From assembly GCA_051016205.1 (NCBI GenBank), contig CP136534.1, positions 806,001-870,000 of the forward strand: DNA of 64,000 nucleotides. Reading direction: 5' to 3'. Position numbers and translations under genes: made by a program. This document shows, one piece after another, positions 18,500 through 27,208 of the stretch. The stretch is from Acuticoccus sp051016205. Its GTDB lineage: Bacteria; Pseudomonadota; Alphaproteobacteria; Rhizobiales; Amorphaceae. Under the pieces are notes generated by a model, which worked only from the letters and a program-made list of their open reading frames with translations, searched no databases and had not been told where the DNA came from. The first letter of the stretch is position 1. Each line of letters begins with the position of its first letter.

Positions 18500-19723
18500 T
18501 CAGGCGCCCTGACGGATGAGGGTCCGTCGCTGTTTCGCCGAAAGCTTTTCGGACTGTGAGCGCAGCTGCCCGCAGGCGGCCAGTATGTCCTGCCCGCGGG
18601 GTGTGCGCACGGGAGAGGCGTAGCCGGCGCGGTTCACAATATCGGCGAACGCTTCGATGGTCTCCCAGTCGGAGCATTCGTAAGGCGCGCCCGGCCAAGG
18701 GTTGAACGGGATGAGGTTGATCTTGGCGGGGATGCCGCGGATCAGGCTGACCAGCTCGCGCGCTTCGGCAAGGGAATCGTTGACCCCCTTCAGCATCACA
18801 TATTCGAACGTGATGCGCTTGGCGTTGGAGAGGCCAGGGTAGCGCCTGCACGCCTCCATCAGCGCCTCGATGGGGTACTTTTTGTTGAGGGGCACCAGAA
18901 CGTCGCGCACTTCATCGCGCACACCGTGCAAAGACACGGCGAGCATGACGCCGATTTCAGCCCCCGCACGCTCGATCATCGGCACGACGCCCGAGGTGGA
19001 CAAGGTGATGCGGCGCTTGGACAGGGATAGCCCGTCCCCGTCGGCCACAACGGCCATGGCAGCTTTCACGTTGTCGAAATTGTAGAGCGGTTCGCCCATC
19101 CCCATCAGCACGACGTTTGAGATCATCCGGCCTGTGCGCGGTCCACCGTCAGCCTGGGAAGCGCCAGGGAAGTCGCCAAGGCGCGAGCGGGCGAACACCA
19201 CCTGCTCGACAATCTCGTGGGCTGTCAGGTTGCGCACGAGGCGCTGTGTGCCCGTGTGGCAGAAGGTGCAGGTCAGCGTGCAGCCCACCTGGCTCGACAC
19301 GCACAAGGTGCCCCGGTTCTCTTCGGGGATATAGACCGTCTCCACCTCCACAGGCTTGTCGCCGCCGTGGGCGGGAAAGCGCAGGAGCCATTTGCGCGTG
19401 CCGTCGATGGAGATTTGCTCATCCACCATTTCGGCGCTGCCGAGACGATAGCGCTCCACCAAGGCCTGCCGCAGGGGGGCGGCGATGTTGGTCATCTGGC
19501 TGAGATTGTCGGCGCCGCGGATGTAAAGCCAGTGCCACAGCTGCGCAATGCGCATGTTCACCTGGCCGGCGGGGACGCCGACGGCCGTCAGGTACTGAGC
19601 CAAGTCCTCCCGCGATGCGCCCACGAGCTGCGCGGCCTGATCGGCTGAGCGGTCGTCAAGGGTCGCCACGTCGGGCGAAATCGCCGGCTGGGACCGGCGG
19701 CGCAGGAGGGCAAGGTTGGCCAA
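18500..19723 (-). CDS. rlmN: Dual-specificity 23S rRNA A2503 / tRNA A37 C2-methyltransferase RlmN
   Basis: Radical-SAM methyltransferase modifying A2503 of 23S rRNA and A37 of tRNAs. The 407 residues include the iron-sulfur motif CTLTCTFC (CX3CX2C), VVLMGMGEPLYNFDNV, LSTSGVVP, LAVSLHG and the C-terminal active-site cysteine region RTPRGQDILAACGQL. The N-terminal helical domain (about 30-100) is complete. The start is a TTG at 19723, 18 bp after the stop of the upstream IalB-like gene with GGGGG-rich sequence between; it is the only start giving a full N-terminus. Confidence 0.95.
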   Translation of the reverse strand: MANLALLRRRSQPAISPDVATLDDRSADQAAQLVGASREDLAQYLTAVGVPAGQVNMRIAQLWHWLYIRGADNLSQMTNIAAPLRQALVERYRLGSAEMVDEQISIDGTRKWLLRFPAHGGDKPVEVETVYIPEENRGTLCVSSQVGCTLTCTFCHTGTQRLVRNLTAHEIVEQVVFARSRLGDFPGASQADGGPRTGRMISNVVLMGMGEPLYNFDNVKAAMAVVADGDGLSLSKRRITLSTSGVVPMIERAGAEIGVMLAVSLHGVRDEVRDVLVPLNKKYPIEALMEACRRYPGLSNAKRITFEYVMLKGVNDSLAEARELVSLIRGIPAKINLIPFNPWPGAPYECSDWETIEAFADIVNRAGYASPVRTPRGQDILAACGQLRSQSEKLSAKQRRTLIRQGA

Positions 19724-19741
19724 GGTGGCTGCCCCCGCCCG

Positions 19742-20254
19742 TCAGCTACAGTTGTTGCGGATGCGGTTGGAGCCTGCCGTCACGCCGGAGAGGGAGAAGG
19801 AATAGGAGGTCTCCGTCCCCCGGGCCGACCGACCCCGCACCGTCATGCTGCGACCGGCGCGCATGGCGGCAATGAGCTGCTGCTCGTCGGCGGTGGATTC
19901 CACCCAGGCACCATCGTCCTTGGTGAACAGCGAGAACTGCTGGCCATCAATATCCACCGTCACCGTGGAGTCCGGTGCGAACGGGTACCCCACCAGAACG
20001 CTCGCCTCATCGGAGACGTTCTCGGCCGGCCGCGAGGTGACGAAAAAGAACACGTCACCGTGGTTGCGATTGGCCGGTGCCATGGTGGTGGGCTTGGACA
20101 GGATGTAGCAGGTGACTTGGCCATTGGCCTCGTACCTGTAGGCTTCCCAGTCGTTGAACTGCTGCAGCAGCGTCGGCGCTGCATTCTGGGCCAGCGCCGA
20201 GAATGGCAACATCAGGAACAAAAAAGTGGCGAGAGACCGCATAACTGAGCTCAT
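19742..20254 (-). CDS. Exported invasion-associated locus B (IalB)-like protein
   Basis: About 170 residues with a signal peptide (MRSLATFLFLMLPFSALAQ). The mature part fits the IalB family of periplasmic alphaproteobacterial proteins: NDWEAYRYEANGQVTCYILSK, then FFVTSRPAENVSDEASVLVGYPF, and a C-terminal Ser-rich strand with a final cysteine (RIRNNC), giving two cysteines. The family was first described in Bartonella, but most members are in non-pathogens and their role is unclear. Two close ATGs (20254 and 20242) are possible starts with no clear ribosome binding site. It precedes rlmN by 18 bp. Confidence 0.8.
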   Translation of the reverse strand: MSSVMRSLATFLFLMLPFSALAQNAAPTLLQQFNDWEAYRYEANGQVTCYILSKPTTMAPANRNHGDVFFFVTSRPAENVSDEASVLVGYPFAPDSTVTVDIDGQQFSLFTKDDGAWVESTADEQQLIAAMRAGRSMTVRGRSARGTETSYSFSLSGVTAGSNRIRNNCS

Positions 20255-20428
20255 GGTCGTTGGTCCGTCGGGAGCAGCATACACTCCCATTTCAGGTGAG
20301 ACACGGCGGGGTCAACCCCTGAAAGCCGCGCAAAGTCCAATGATTGACGTGCACGGGTGCGCCCGCCGCGAAGTGCTCAAGCCCGCACACGATGGCGCAT
20401 AAGGTTGAATCGGACATGAATGAGGCAA

Positions 20429-21322
20429 TCACTCTGCCGCGAGAAGGGGGCGTGACGTGTCGTGGATCTCCCCCCGCCAGGTGCGCCTGACGACGGCGGC
20501 TAGGGCCTCGGCAAGGTCCCGCCGCGGCCCCTCTGTCATGTAGAGCCCAACGCAGGTGACCGGGAGGGGCGGTAGAGTGCCCCCATGGTCGATGCATTCA
20601 AGCTGCGGTGGCAGGGTAAACTCAATGCCCGCGTGGACCGCAAAATCGGCAGAAACGCTGGCTTCCACGGTGCGAATGGACATGGAATCCACCGCCATTG
20701 TCCAAGGGATGCCCCAGTCGTCCAGCGCCCTTTGCACCCACGGGCGGAAAATGCACCCGGCCTCGAAGGCGAGCGGCAAGGGGCGATGACGCCAGGCGAT
20801 ACCGCCGGGGGCGCCGCACCACACCAGCGGGCTTTCCTGAAGCACCTCAGCGCCATGATCCACCGTCGTCTCGGTGGTGAGAATGACGTCCACCTGGCCG
20901 TTGGCCAGCTGCTCCTTCAACAAATGCGTATAGGAGGATTGCAAGGACACTCTGACCCGCGGATAGGCCTTCGCGAACTGGCGCAGAATCTTGGGGATGT
21001 GCGGATAGACCACGTCATGGGGGGCACCGAGGATGAGTTCGCCCTCGAACGCCTGGTCCGTCATGCGGCACCAGACCTCGTCGTTCAACTCCAGCATCCG
21101 CCGTGCGTAGGACAGGAGCTGCTCGCCCGATGCGGTGAGCGTCATGCCGCGTCTGTTGCGCTCAAGCAAGGTCTGGCCCAGCGCTTCTTCAAGACGCTTC
21201 AGCTGCATGGAAACGGCCGACTGGGTGAGGTTCAACAGGCCGGCCGCACGCGTCACCCCGCCGCATTCGGCGATGGCCACGAAGCTGCGCAGCGCTGACA
21301 GGTCAAGGGCTCTGGGTGCCAT
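20429..21322 (-). CDS. LysR family transcriptional regulator
   Basis: A 297-residue LTTR. The N-terminal winged helix-turn-helix (DLSALRSFVAIAECGGVTRA, then LNLTQSAVSMQLKRLEEALG) is followed by a PBP2-like effector domain (ELILGAPHDVVYPHIPKILR). Ligand unknown. It is divergent from a DUF1127 gene, a pairing frequent in Hyphomicrobiales in which the LysR protein is suspected to control the small gene. The ATG at 21322 was preferred to a TTG one codon earlier. A 9-bp direct repeat lies at the start codon and just upstream. Confidence 0.9.
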   Translation of the reverse strand: MAPRALDLSALRSFVAIAECGGVTRAAGLLNLTQSAVSMQLKRLEEALGQTLLERNRRGMTLTASGEQLLSYARRMLELNDEVWCRMTDQAFEGELILGAPHDVVYPHIPKILRQFAKAYPRVRVSLQSSYTHLLKEQLANGQVDVILTTETTVDHGAEVLQESPLVWCGAPGGIAWRHRPLPLAFEAGCIFRPWVQRALDDWGIPWTMAVDSMSIRTVEASVSADFAVHAGIEFTLPPQLECIDHGGTLPPLPVTCVGLYMTEGPRRDLAEALAAVVRRTWRGEIHDTSRPLLAAE

Positions 21323-21342
21323 CAATCTCTGTGATCAATCTC
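21321..21342. promoter_or_regulatory. Direct repeat between divergent lysR-type and DUF1127 genes (possible operator)
   Basis: ATCAATCTC occurs at 21321-21329 and again at 21334-21342, 13 bp start to start, overlapping the LysR start codon and reaching into the 97-bp divergent region. The second copy is preceded by GTG, making GTGATCAATC. Autoregulatory LTTR sites normally sit in such divergent intervals. Assignment as an operator is inference. Confidence 0.35.
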
Positions 21343-21419
21343 ATGACGACGTTTCGTTTTACTTATCCCTCTTGGGTCGCCAAATCAACGGGACATTCGA
21401 TGGACCGTTGGAGGGTCAC

Positions 21420-21641
21420 ATGCAAAAGGCCATATCGACACACGTTCAACTTCACCGCGGTTCCAAGCCCGTCCATTTCGGTCGCCGCATCCTCTTGTGG
21501 ATGACCCTGTGGCGGGAGAGGCGGGCGCTGCAAAAGCTCGACCCGCGCCTCATGGCCGATGTGGGCATTGACCCCGTGGCGGCACATCTGGAAGCCGATC
21601 GCCCGTTTTGGGACGTGCCGGACACCCGTCGCCTGTGGTGA
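21420..21641 (+). CDS. DUF1127 domain small protein
   Basis: A 73-residue basic protein with the DUF1127 core WRERRALQKLDPRLMADVGI (residues about 31-50). Short DUF1127 proteins in Agrobacterium and Rhodobacter affect sRNA/RNA turnover and phosphate or stress responses; the role of this one is unknown. The ATG at 21420 follows TGGAGGGTCAC, a good ribosome binding site. It is divergent from the LysR gene and converges on the DUF1232 gene. Confidence 0.85.
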   Translation: MQKAISTHVQLHRGSKPVHFGRRILLWMTLWRERRALQKLDPRLMADVGIDPVAAHLEADRPFWDVPDTRRLW

Positions 21642-21660
21642 CGGAGTGAAACTTTAATCC

Positions 21661-22032
21661 CTAATCCTGAAGCGCCGCGCGGGCTTTCGCGCGGTGTTTC
21701 TCGTTGATGTGGGCCGCGACCATGGCAATGGCCGCTGCCAGCACCGTCGCATCATCACCAAAGCCGATCCCCAACAGAACATCGGGAATGGCGTCGATGG
21801 GCGCCACGAAATAGGCGAGCGCACCCAAGAGTGTCATCCTGACCCGCATGGGAACATCAGGGTCCATGGCGCAGTAATAGGCGGCAACCACATCGTGCGC
21901 GAAAGGGATCTGCCCCAGCGCTTTTTTCAGCGTCGGCCAGAAGCGGCGCTTGATGTTTTTGACGTTCTCCTCGTCCAACGTTTCCGGGCCGAGGATTTCG
22001 CCGTCCAGGGCCATCCCATGACCGCGTGTCAT
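21661..22032 (-). CDS. YkvA family (DUF1232) membrane protein
   Basis: A 123-residue protein with the DUF1232 signature VRMTLLGALAYFVAPIDAIPDVLLGIGFGDDATVL (positions about 63-97), which forms one or two hydrophobic segments around the P-I-D-x-I-P-D motif. The family has no assigned biochemical role. Its ATG overlaps the stop of phhB by 4 bp, so the two genes are translationally coupled. Confidence 0.87.
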   Translation of the reverse strand: MTRGHGMALDGEILGPETLDEENVKNIKRRFWPTLKKALGQIPFAHDVVAAYYCAMDPDVPMRVRMTLLGALAYFVAPIDAIPDVLLGIGFGDDATVLAAAIAMVAAHINEKHRAKARAALQD

Positions 22033-22304
22033 TGGGCGGCCTTGTCGATGGCTTTGGCCAGCGCGATGTCCTTCATGGTCAGCCCGCCGGCGTCATGGGT
22101 GGTGAGGCGCACGTTGACGGTGCTGTAGACGTTCGACCATTCCGGATGGTGATCCATCTTTTCAGCCACCAGGGCGATCTGCGCCATGAAGCCGAACGCT
22201 TCGGCAAAGTCGGCGAACTTCAAGGTGCGCGTGATGGCCCCGCCACCGTCCTCAACGCTCCAGTTGGTGAGCGCTTGGACAGCGCCTTTGACGTCCTGAT
22301 CCAT
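22029..22304 (-). CDS. phhB: 4a-hydroxytetrahydrobiopterin dehydratase (pterin-4a-carbinolamine dehydratase)
   Basis: A 91-residue enzyme that dehydrates 4a-hydroxytetrahydropterin, recycling the cofactor of aromatic amino acid hydroxylases. The active-site motif HHPEWSNVYSTVNVRLTTHD (51-70) is intact, including the histidine pair and the later His. The length is normal. No phenylalanine hydroxylase gene is nearby, so the partner is elsewhere or the protein has another role. Coupled to the downstream DUF1232 gene. Confidence 0.93.
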   Translation of the reverse strand: MDQDVKGAVQALTNWSVEDGGGAITRTLKFADFAEAFGFMAQIALVAEKMDHHPEWSNVYSTVNVRLTTHDAGGLTMKDIALAKAIDKAAQ

Positions 22305-22387
22305 CCTCGCCTCCGCATCTACGCCTCAGACCAGGACATAGGATCGAATGCCCTTCCCAAAAAGGCTTTGGGTCATCGTCCGCGCCG

Positions 22388-22924
22388 TCAGGGGGCGGGG
22401 ATTTTCTCGCCGCTGAAGTTGTACGTGGCCGAGCCTGGCAGTGCCCCCGTCTTGGCGATGGGATCGGCGGTGAGGGGGTAGAAGGAGACGATGGCCGCAC
22501 CCGAAATGGTTCCGTCGGCGGCGTCGTAGCGGCCCGTCACGTCCACCCGCGCAAGGCCTTCGTCAGGGTTGTCGGCTGTGGCAAGGGTGAAGTCGATCAC
22601 CGCGAAAGCAAACGTTGCGCCGCCGTCAGCGGCCTCGCACGACCAGGCGCCGCGGGCGGTGGTGAAGGGTTGATAGCCCTCGCCGCCCCCTTGGGCAGAA
22701 TCGTTGAAGAAGACGTGGCCGCCATTGGTGAAGGAGATGAGGCTGCGGCCTTCCTCCTCGATGGCGTCCTCCTCGCCGATCATCTTGCGGGTGAGGAAAG
22801 TGCCCACAAGGCCGCCACAGGCGCCGTCTGCCACAGCGGCGGTTTCAGCAATCGCAGGCGTGACGGTGCCAAAGCCCGTTGCCAGTATGGCCGCGGCCAT
22901 GGTGAGGCTGAGTGTGCGCATCAT
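22388..22924 (-). CDS. Exported protein of unknown function
   Basis: A 178-residue protein with a signal peptide (residues 1-26, ending TPAIAE). The mature sequence is acidic, with two cysteines (GACGG and WSCEA) and beta-rich segments such as RSLISFTNGGHVFFND. I recognise no domain. Its start (ATG 22924, or the adjacent ATG at 22921) overlaps the ispG stop, so it is translated from the ispG message. A link to isoprenoid synthesis is not implied by sequence. Confidence 0.65.
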   Translation of the reverse strand: MMRTLSLTMAAAILATGFGTVTPAIAETAAVADGACGGLVGTFLTRKMIGEEDAIEEEGRSLISFTNGGHVFFNDSAQGGGEGYQPFTTARGAWSCEAADGGATFAFAVIDFTLATADNPDEGLARVDVTGRYDAADGTISGAAIVSFYPLTADPIAKTGALPGSATYNFSGEKIPAP

Positions 22925-24198
22925 GCGTCCTCCGTTTCCCGTTCCGCGGAAGTCCCTTCGGCGCCGTAGCGTTTGACCACATAGTCATGGACGATCGCCT
23001 TGAACTCGGCCGCAATACCAGCGCCGCGCAGCGTCATCGCCTTCTCGCCATCGATGAAGACGGGCGCGGAGGGCTGCTCGCCTGTGCCAGGCAGGGAGAT
23101 GCCGATGTCGGCGTGCTTGCTCTCGCCGGGCCCGTTCACGATGCAGCCCATGACGGCCACCTTCATGGATTCCACGCCCGGGAATTCGTCCTTCCAGCGG
23201 GGCATCTCTTCGCCGATGAAGGCCTGAATGTCCTTGGCAAGCTCCTGGAAGACTGTGGAGGTGGTGCGCCCGCAGCCTGGGCAGGCGGAGACCACAGGCA
23301 GAAAGGCGCGAAAGCCCATGGTCTGCAACAGCTCCTGGGCGACCTTCACCTCAAGCGTCCTGTCGCCGCCCGGCTCGGGCGTCAGCGAAATGCGGATGGT
23401 GTCGCCGATCCCCTCCTGAAGGAGGATGCCAAGGGCGGCCGAAGACGCGACAATCCCTTTGGAGCCCATGCCGGCCTCGGTGAGGCCAAGGTGGAGGGCG
23501 TACTCGCACCGCGCTGCAAGGTCGCGGTAGACGGCAATCAGCTCCTGCACGTCGGAGACTTTGGCCGATATCAGGATCTTGTTGGCGGGAAGGCCAAGCT
23601 CCTCGGCGCGTTTGGCTGAGGAGATGCCTGAGCGCACCATGGATTCGCGCAGCACCGCAGCGGCGGAGACGGGGGTGGGCGATGTGGCGTTCTGGTCCAT
23701 CAGGTGGGTCAGAAGCTCTTGATCGAGCGAGCCCCAGTTGACGCCGATCCGCACAGGTTTGTCGTAGCGGATCGCCATGTCAATGATGGAGGCGAACTGC
23801 GTGTCGCGTTTGGCCTTGAAGCCCACATTGCCAGGGTTGATGCGATACTTGGCAAGGGCTTCGGCGCAAGCGGGATGATCGGCCAGGAGCTTGTGGCCGA
23901 TATAGTGGAAGTCTCCAACAAGAGGCACGGTGACGCCGCGGGCGGCCAGTGCATCGCGGATCTTGGGCACGGCTGCGGCCGACTCGTCCCGGTCGACGGT
24001 GATGCGCACAATTTCCGACCCCGCTGCGGCCAGCGCTGCCACCTGCGAGATGGTGGCCGGAATGTCCGCCGTATCGGTATTGGTCATGGACTGGACGACG
24101 ATGGGTGCATCGCCGCCCACCGTGACGCCCCCCACATCCACGGGAATGGAAACCCTGCGTGGACGCGGACCACTCTTGGTGTGACTGACAACGTCCAT
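22921..24198 (-). CDS. ispG: 4-hydroxy-3-methylbut-2-en-1-yl diphosphate synthase IspG (GcpE)
   Basis: Iron-sulfur enzyme of the MEP isoprenoid pathway converting MEcPP to HMBPP. The 425 residues include the TIM-barrel N-terminus (VQSMTNTDTADIPATISQ, RITVDRDE, GDFHYIGHKLL, YRINPGNVG) and the [4Fe-4S] ligands in SACPGCGRTT and MGCIVNGPGES. The N-terminus MDVVSHTKSGPRPRRVSIPV is typical of alphaproteobacterial enzymes. The gene is divergent from the 3-hydroxybutyrate dehydrogenase gene. Confidence 0.96.
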   Translation of the reverse strand: MDVVSHTKSGPRPRRVSIPVDVGGVTVGGDAPIVVQSMTNTDTADIPATISQVAALAAAGSEIVRITVDRDESAAAVPKIRDALAARGVTVPLVGDFHYIGHKLLADHPACAEALAKYRINPGNVGFKAKRDTQFASIIDMAIRYDKPVRIGVNWGSLDQELLTHLMDQNATSPTPVSAAAVLRESMVRSGISSAKRAEELGLPANKILISAKVSDVQELIAVYRDLAARCEYALHLGLTEAGMGSKGIVASSAALGILLQEGIGDTIRISLTPEPGGDRTLEVKVAQELLQTMGFRAFLPVVSACPGCGRTTSTVFQELAKDIQAFIGEEMPRWKDEFPGVESMKVAVMGCIVNGPGESKHADIGISLPGTGEQPSAPVFIDGEKAMTLRGAGIAAEFKAIVHDYVVKRYGAEGTSAERETEDA

Positions 24199-24316
24199 GG
24201 CGGCCTCCCTCGGTCTTCATCGATATATCGGCGCGACCCGAAGCCGGCAACGGGCAACCCACTTGTGCGCTGCACAACAAACGGTAGAAGGGCCTTAACA
24301 GCATAAGGAGACCGCC

Positions 24317-25096
24317 ATGCTCAAAGGCAAGTGCGCCGTCATCACCGGATCGACCTCAGGCATCGGGCTTGAGTATGCAAAGGCCCTCGCCGATGAAGGG
24401 GTGAACGTCGTCATCAACGGCTTTGGCGACGCCGATGCCATCGAGGCTGAGCGCAAGTCCTTGGAAGCAAAGGGTGTGAAGGCGGCTTACTCCCCCGCCG
24501 ACATGACCAAGCCCGATCAGATCGCCGAAATGATCGCCCTTGCCGAGCGCGAGATGGGCGGGTGCGACATCTTGATCAACAATGCCGGCATCCAGCACGT
24601 GGAGGCGATCACGACGTTTCCCGACGCCTCGTGGGACGCCATTATTGCCATCAACCTGTCGAGCGCGTTCCACACGATGAAGCATGCGGTGCCGCATATG
24701 CGCAAAGCCGGGTGGGGGCGCATCATCAACACGGCATCGGCGCACGCTCTCGTCGCCTCGCCCGACAAGGCGGCTTATGTGGCGGCCAAGCACGGGATTG
24801 CCGGCCTCACCAAGGTGGTGGCGCTTGAGACCGCTCAGGACAACATCACCGTCAACGCCATTTGCCCAGGCTACGTGTGGACGCCTTTGGTGGAGCATCA
24901 AATCCCCGATACGGCACGCGAGCGCGGCATGACCGAAGAACAGGTCAAGCGCGACGTCCTCCTGGCCGCCCAACCCACCAAGCAGTTCGTGACAGTGGAG
25001 CAGGTGGCGGCCTTCGCGCTCTTCCTGTGCTCGGACGCCGCAGCCTCCATCACCGGCGCGATCTTGCCCATAGACGGGGGCTGGACGGCCGAGTAA
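24317..25096 (+). CDS. bdhA: D-3-hydroxybutyrate dehydrogenase (SDR family)
   Basis: A 259-residue short-chain dehydrogenase interconverting 3-hydroxybutyrate and acetoacetate with NAD, in polyhydroxybutyrate or ketone-body use. Seen: cofactor motif TGSTSGIG, NNAGIQHVEAI, active-site Ser in NTASAHALVASP and YVAAKHG with catalytic Tyr and Lys; the H-V-E after NNAGIQ and the C-terminal TGAILPIDGGWTAE match BDH enzymes. The ATG has AAGGAGA directly upstream. No PHB genes are adjacent. Confidence 0.93.
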   Translation: MLKGKCAVITGSTSGIGLEYAKALADEGVNVVINGFGDADAIEAERKSLEAKGVKAAYSPADMTKPDQIAEMIALAEREMGGCDILINNAGIQHVEAITTFPDASWDAIIAINLSSAFHTMKHAVPHMRKAGWGRIINTASAHALVASPDKAAYVAAKHGIAGLTKVVALETAQDNITVNAICPGYVWTPLVEHQIPDTARERGMTEEQVKRDVLLAAQPTKQFVTVEQVAAFALFLCSDAAASITGAILPIDGGWTAE

Positions 25097-25279
25097 GCGC
25101 GCCCATCGGCGCTCGCCGAACGCCGCATCCGACCCAAGTGGGAGGGGAGTGGTGAAATGGACGCGCCGGAGCGCACTACCGGTTAGGGCGTCCTCAGGCT
25201 AGTCTAGGACACACGCCAAGCTGCGGTGGGAGAGCGCAGGACACAATGTCCGGCTGCAGGGATCACGAAAGGGAGGGCT

Positions 25280-27079
25280 ATGCACGAAAACGCCGCGTCG
25301 CCGTTCCTGATCGTCATTGCGTTCCTTGCCGCCGCAGTCATCTTCGTGCCGATCTTCAAGCGGTTGGGGCTGGGGGCGGTGCTGGGCTACCTGTTCGCAG
25401 GAGTTCTCCTGGGCCCGTCCGCACTTGGGGTCACCGACGAACCTGAGGAGATCCTGCACTTTGCCGAGCTTGGCGTGGTGTTCCTACTCTTCCTCATCGG
25501 GCTGGAGTTGAACCCGCACAGGCTGTGGTCCATGCGGCGGGACATTTTTGGCATCGGCGCACTGCAGGTGGTGTTCTGCGGCGCGGTGATGATGCTGTAC
25601 CCGATCCTCGTTCTGGATCGAACCTGGCAGGCGGCGCTGATTGCGGGGCTGGGGCTCGCGCTCTCCTCCACCGCCCTCGTCATGCAGATCATCGAGGAGA
25701 GGAACGCCATGCGTCTGCCCTATGGGCAAAAGACGTTTGCCGTTCTCCTCATGCAGGACATTGCCATCGTGCCGCTTCTGGCGCTGGTGGCGCTGCTTGC
25801 CCCTGGCGAGGCCATGGAAGGCTCGTCCATGGCCTATTCGGTGGTGGTCGCGGTGGTTGTGGTCGCGATCGTGATTGCCGTCGGCCATTACCTGATGACG
25901 CCGTTCTTCCGCCTCCTAGCGCGTTTCGGCGGCAACGAGATCATGACGGCGGCCGCCCTTTTGGTCGTCCTTGCGGCAGGGACGGCGATGGTGAGCGTTG
26001 GCCTGTCGATGGCGATGGGCGCGTTTATCGCCGGCGTGCTCCTCGCTGAATCCACCTATCGCCACGAGCTTGAAGCGGACATTGAGCCGTTCCGCGGTCT
26101 GCTCTTGGGCCTTTTCTTCCTGTCGGTGGGGATGTCCCTGAACCTGCCTTTGATTGCGCAGAATTGGGCGATTCTCCTGAGCGGCGTCGCCTTCCTGCTG
26201 GTTGTGAAGATGCTGGTGGTCTACGCCCTCGTGCGCGTGTTCGGGGGCGATCATCGCACCGCCACCAAGACCGGAATCTTGTTGTCCCAAGGGGGCGAGT
26301 TCGGCTTCGTCCTTTTCACGGCGGCCGCCGATCAAGGGATCTTGTCGGCGGAGGACGGCAACCTTTTGATTGCCGCCGTCATCTTGTCGATGGTGTCGAC
26401 GCCCTTCCTCATCCGCGCGCTGCCGCCATTGTTGGTGCGCCAGCCTGCCAAGACGGAGCCCGACGAGGATTTTTCCGATGCGGACGGGCAGATCCTCATC
26501 GTCGGCTTCGGCAGGTTCGGGCAGATTGTCTCGCAAATGCTTCTGGCGGACGGGCATGCGCCGACGCTGCTCGACAACGATCCTGAGCGCATCAACGAAG
26601 CGCGCCGGTTCGGCACCCGCGTTTACTATGGCGACGGGTCGCGGCTCGATGTGTTGCGTGCTGCCGGAATCGAAAAGTGTCGGATGGTGGCGGTCTGCAC
26701 ATCGCCGTCTCACCAGACCACCACCATCGTCACACGCATCAAGCAGCAGTTCCCCCATGTGATGGTGTACGCAAGGGCCTACGACAGGCGCCATGCGCTG
26801 ACGCTGTTCGACAACAAAGTGGACTATCAGCGCCGCGAGACCTTCGATTCGGCCCTGCGCTTCGGCAGGGACGCCCTTGTCGGGCTGGGCGCTGACCCCA
26901 ACGATGCGAAGGAAACGGAGATTCTCGTGCGGCGCCGTGACCGCGAGCGGCTGGAGTACCAGCGCCTTGAGGGCCTGGTGGACGGTCATCGCAAGTGGAA
27001 AGAGGTGACGCCTGAGCCTTACGTCAAACGGGACGATGCCGACACCGACGACCAGGTCGATCGTGAGGCCGCCGAGTAG
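25280..27079 (+). CDS. KefB/KefC-type monovalent cation:proton antiporter (CPA2) with RCK domain
   Basis: A 599-residue protein. Residues about 1-385 form the CPA2 membrane domain (around 12 helices; FLLFLIGLELNPHRLW, GLGLALSSTALVMQIIEER, LFFLSVGMSLNLPLI, GILLSQGGEFGFVLF). Residues about 405-530 are a TrkA-N/RCK domain with ILIVGFGRFGQIVSQMLLADG and an acidic residue after the second strand (LLDNDPERI), indicating NAD(H) binding. Such proteins exchange K+ for H+ in electrophile or osmotic stress. No KefF/KefG partner is adjacent. The ATG at 25280 follows GGGAGGGCT. Confidence 0.9.
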   Translation: MHENAASPFLIVIAFLAAAVIFVPIFKRLGLGAVLGYLFAGVLLGPSALGVTDEPEEILHFAELGVVFLLFLIGLELNPHRLWSMRRDIFGIGALQVVFCGAVMMLYPILVLDRTWQAALIAGLGLALSSTALVMQIIEERNAMRLPYGQKTFAVLLMQDIAIVPLLALVALLAPGEAMEGSSMAYSVVVAVVVVAIVIAVGHYLMTPFFRLLARFGGNEIMTAAALLVVLAAGTAMVSVGLSMAMGAFIAGVLLAESTYRHELEADIEPFRGLLLGLFFLSVGMSLNLPLIAQNWAILLSGVAFLLVVKMLVVYALVRVFGGDHRTATKTGILLSQGGEFGFVLFTAAADQGILSAEDGNLLIAAVILSMVSTPFLIRALPPLLVRQPAKTEPDEDFSDADGQILIVGFGRFGQIVSQMLLADGHAPTLLDNDPERINEARRFGTRVYYGDGSRLDVLRAAGIEKCRMVAVCTSPSHQTTTIVTRIKQQFPHVMVYARAYDRRHALTLFDNKVDYQRRETFDSALRFGRDALVGLGADPNDAKETEILVRRRDRERLEYQRLEGLVDGHRKWKEVTPEPYVKRDDADTDDQVDREAAE

Positions 27080-27208
27080 ACGTCAGGCGTAAAGTTTGGG
27101 GGTGGCAGGAGCGCCACCGCCACCTGTGTGCGGTCACGCGCTGTGCTAGATTTAGATGCCAGAACGCAGTCACCCGCTCAGTTTGCTTCAAGCCGAGCGG
27201 ATGGCGTT

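Noticed and set aside
27101..27118. Hairpin GGTGGC/GCCACC between convergent kefC-type and hlyD genes
   Set aside because: Only six base pairs and no T run on either strand; too weak to call.
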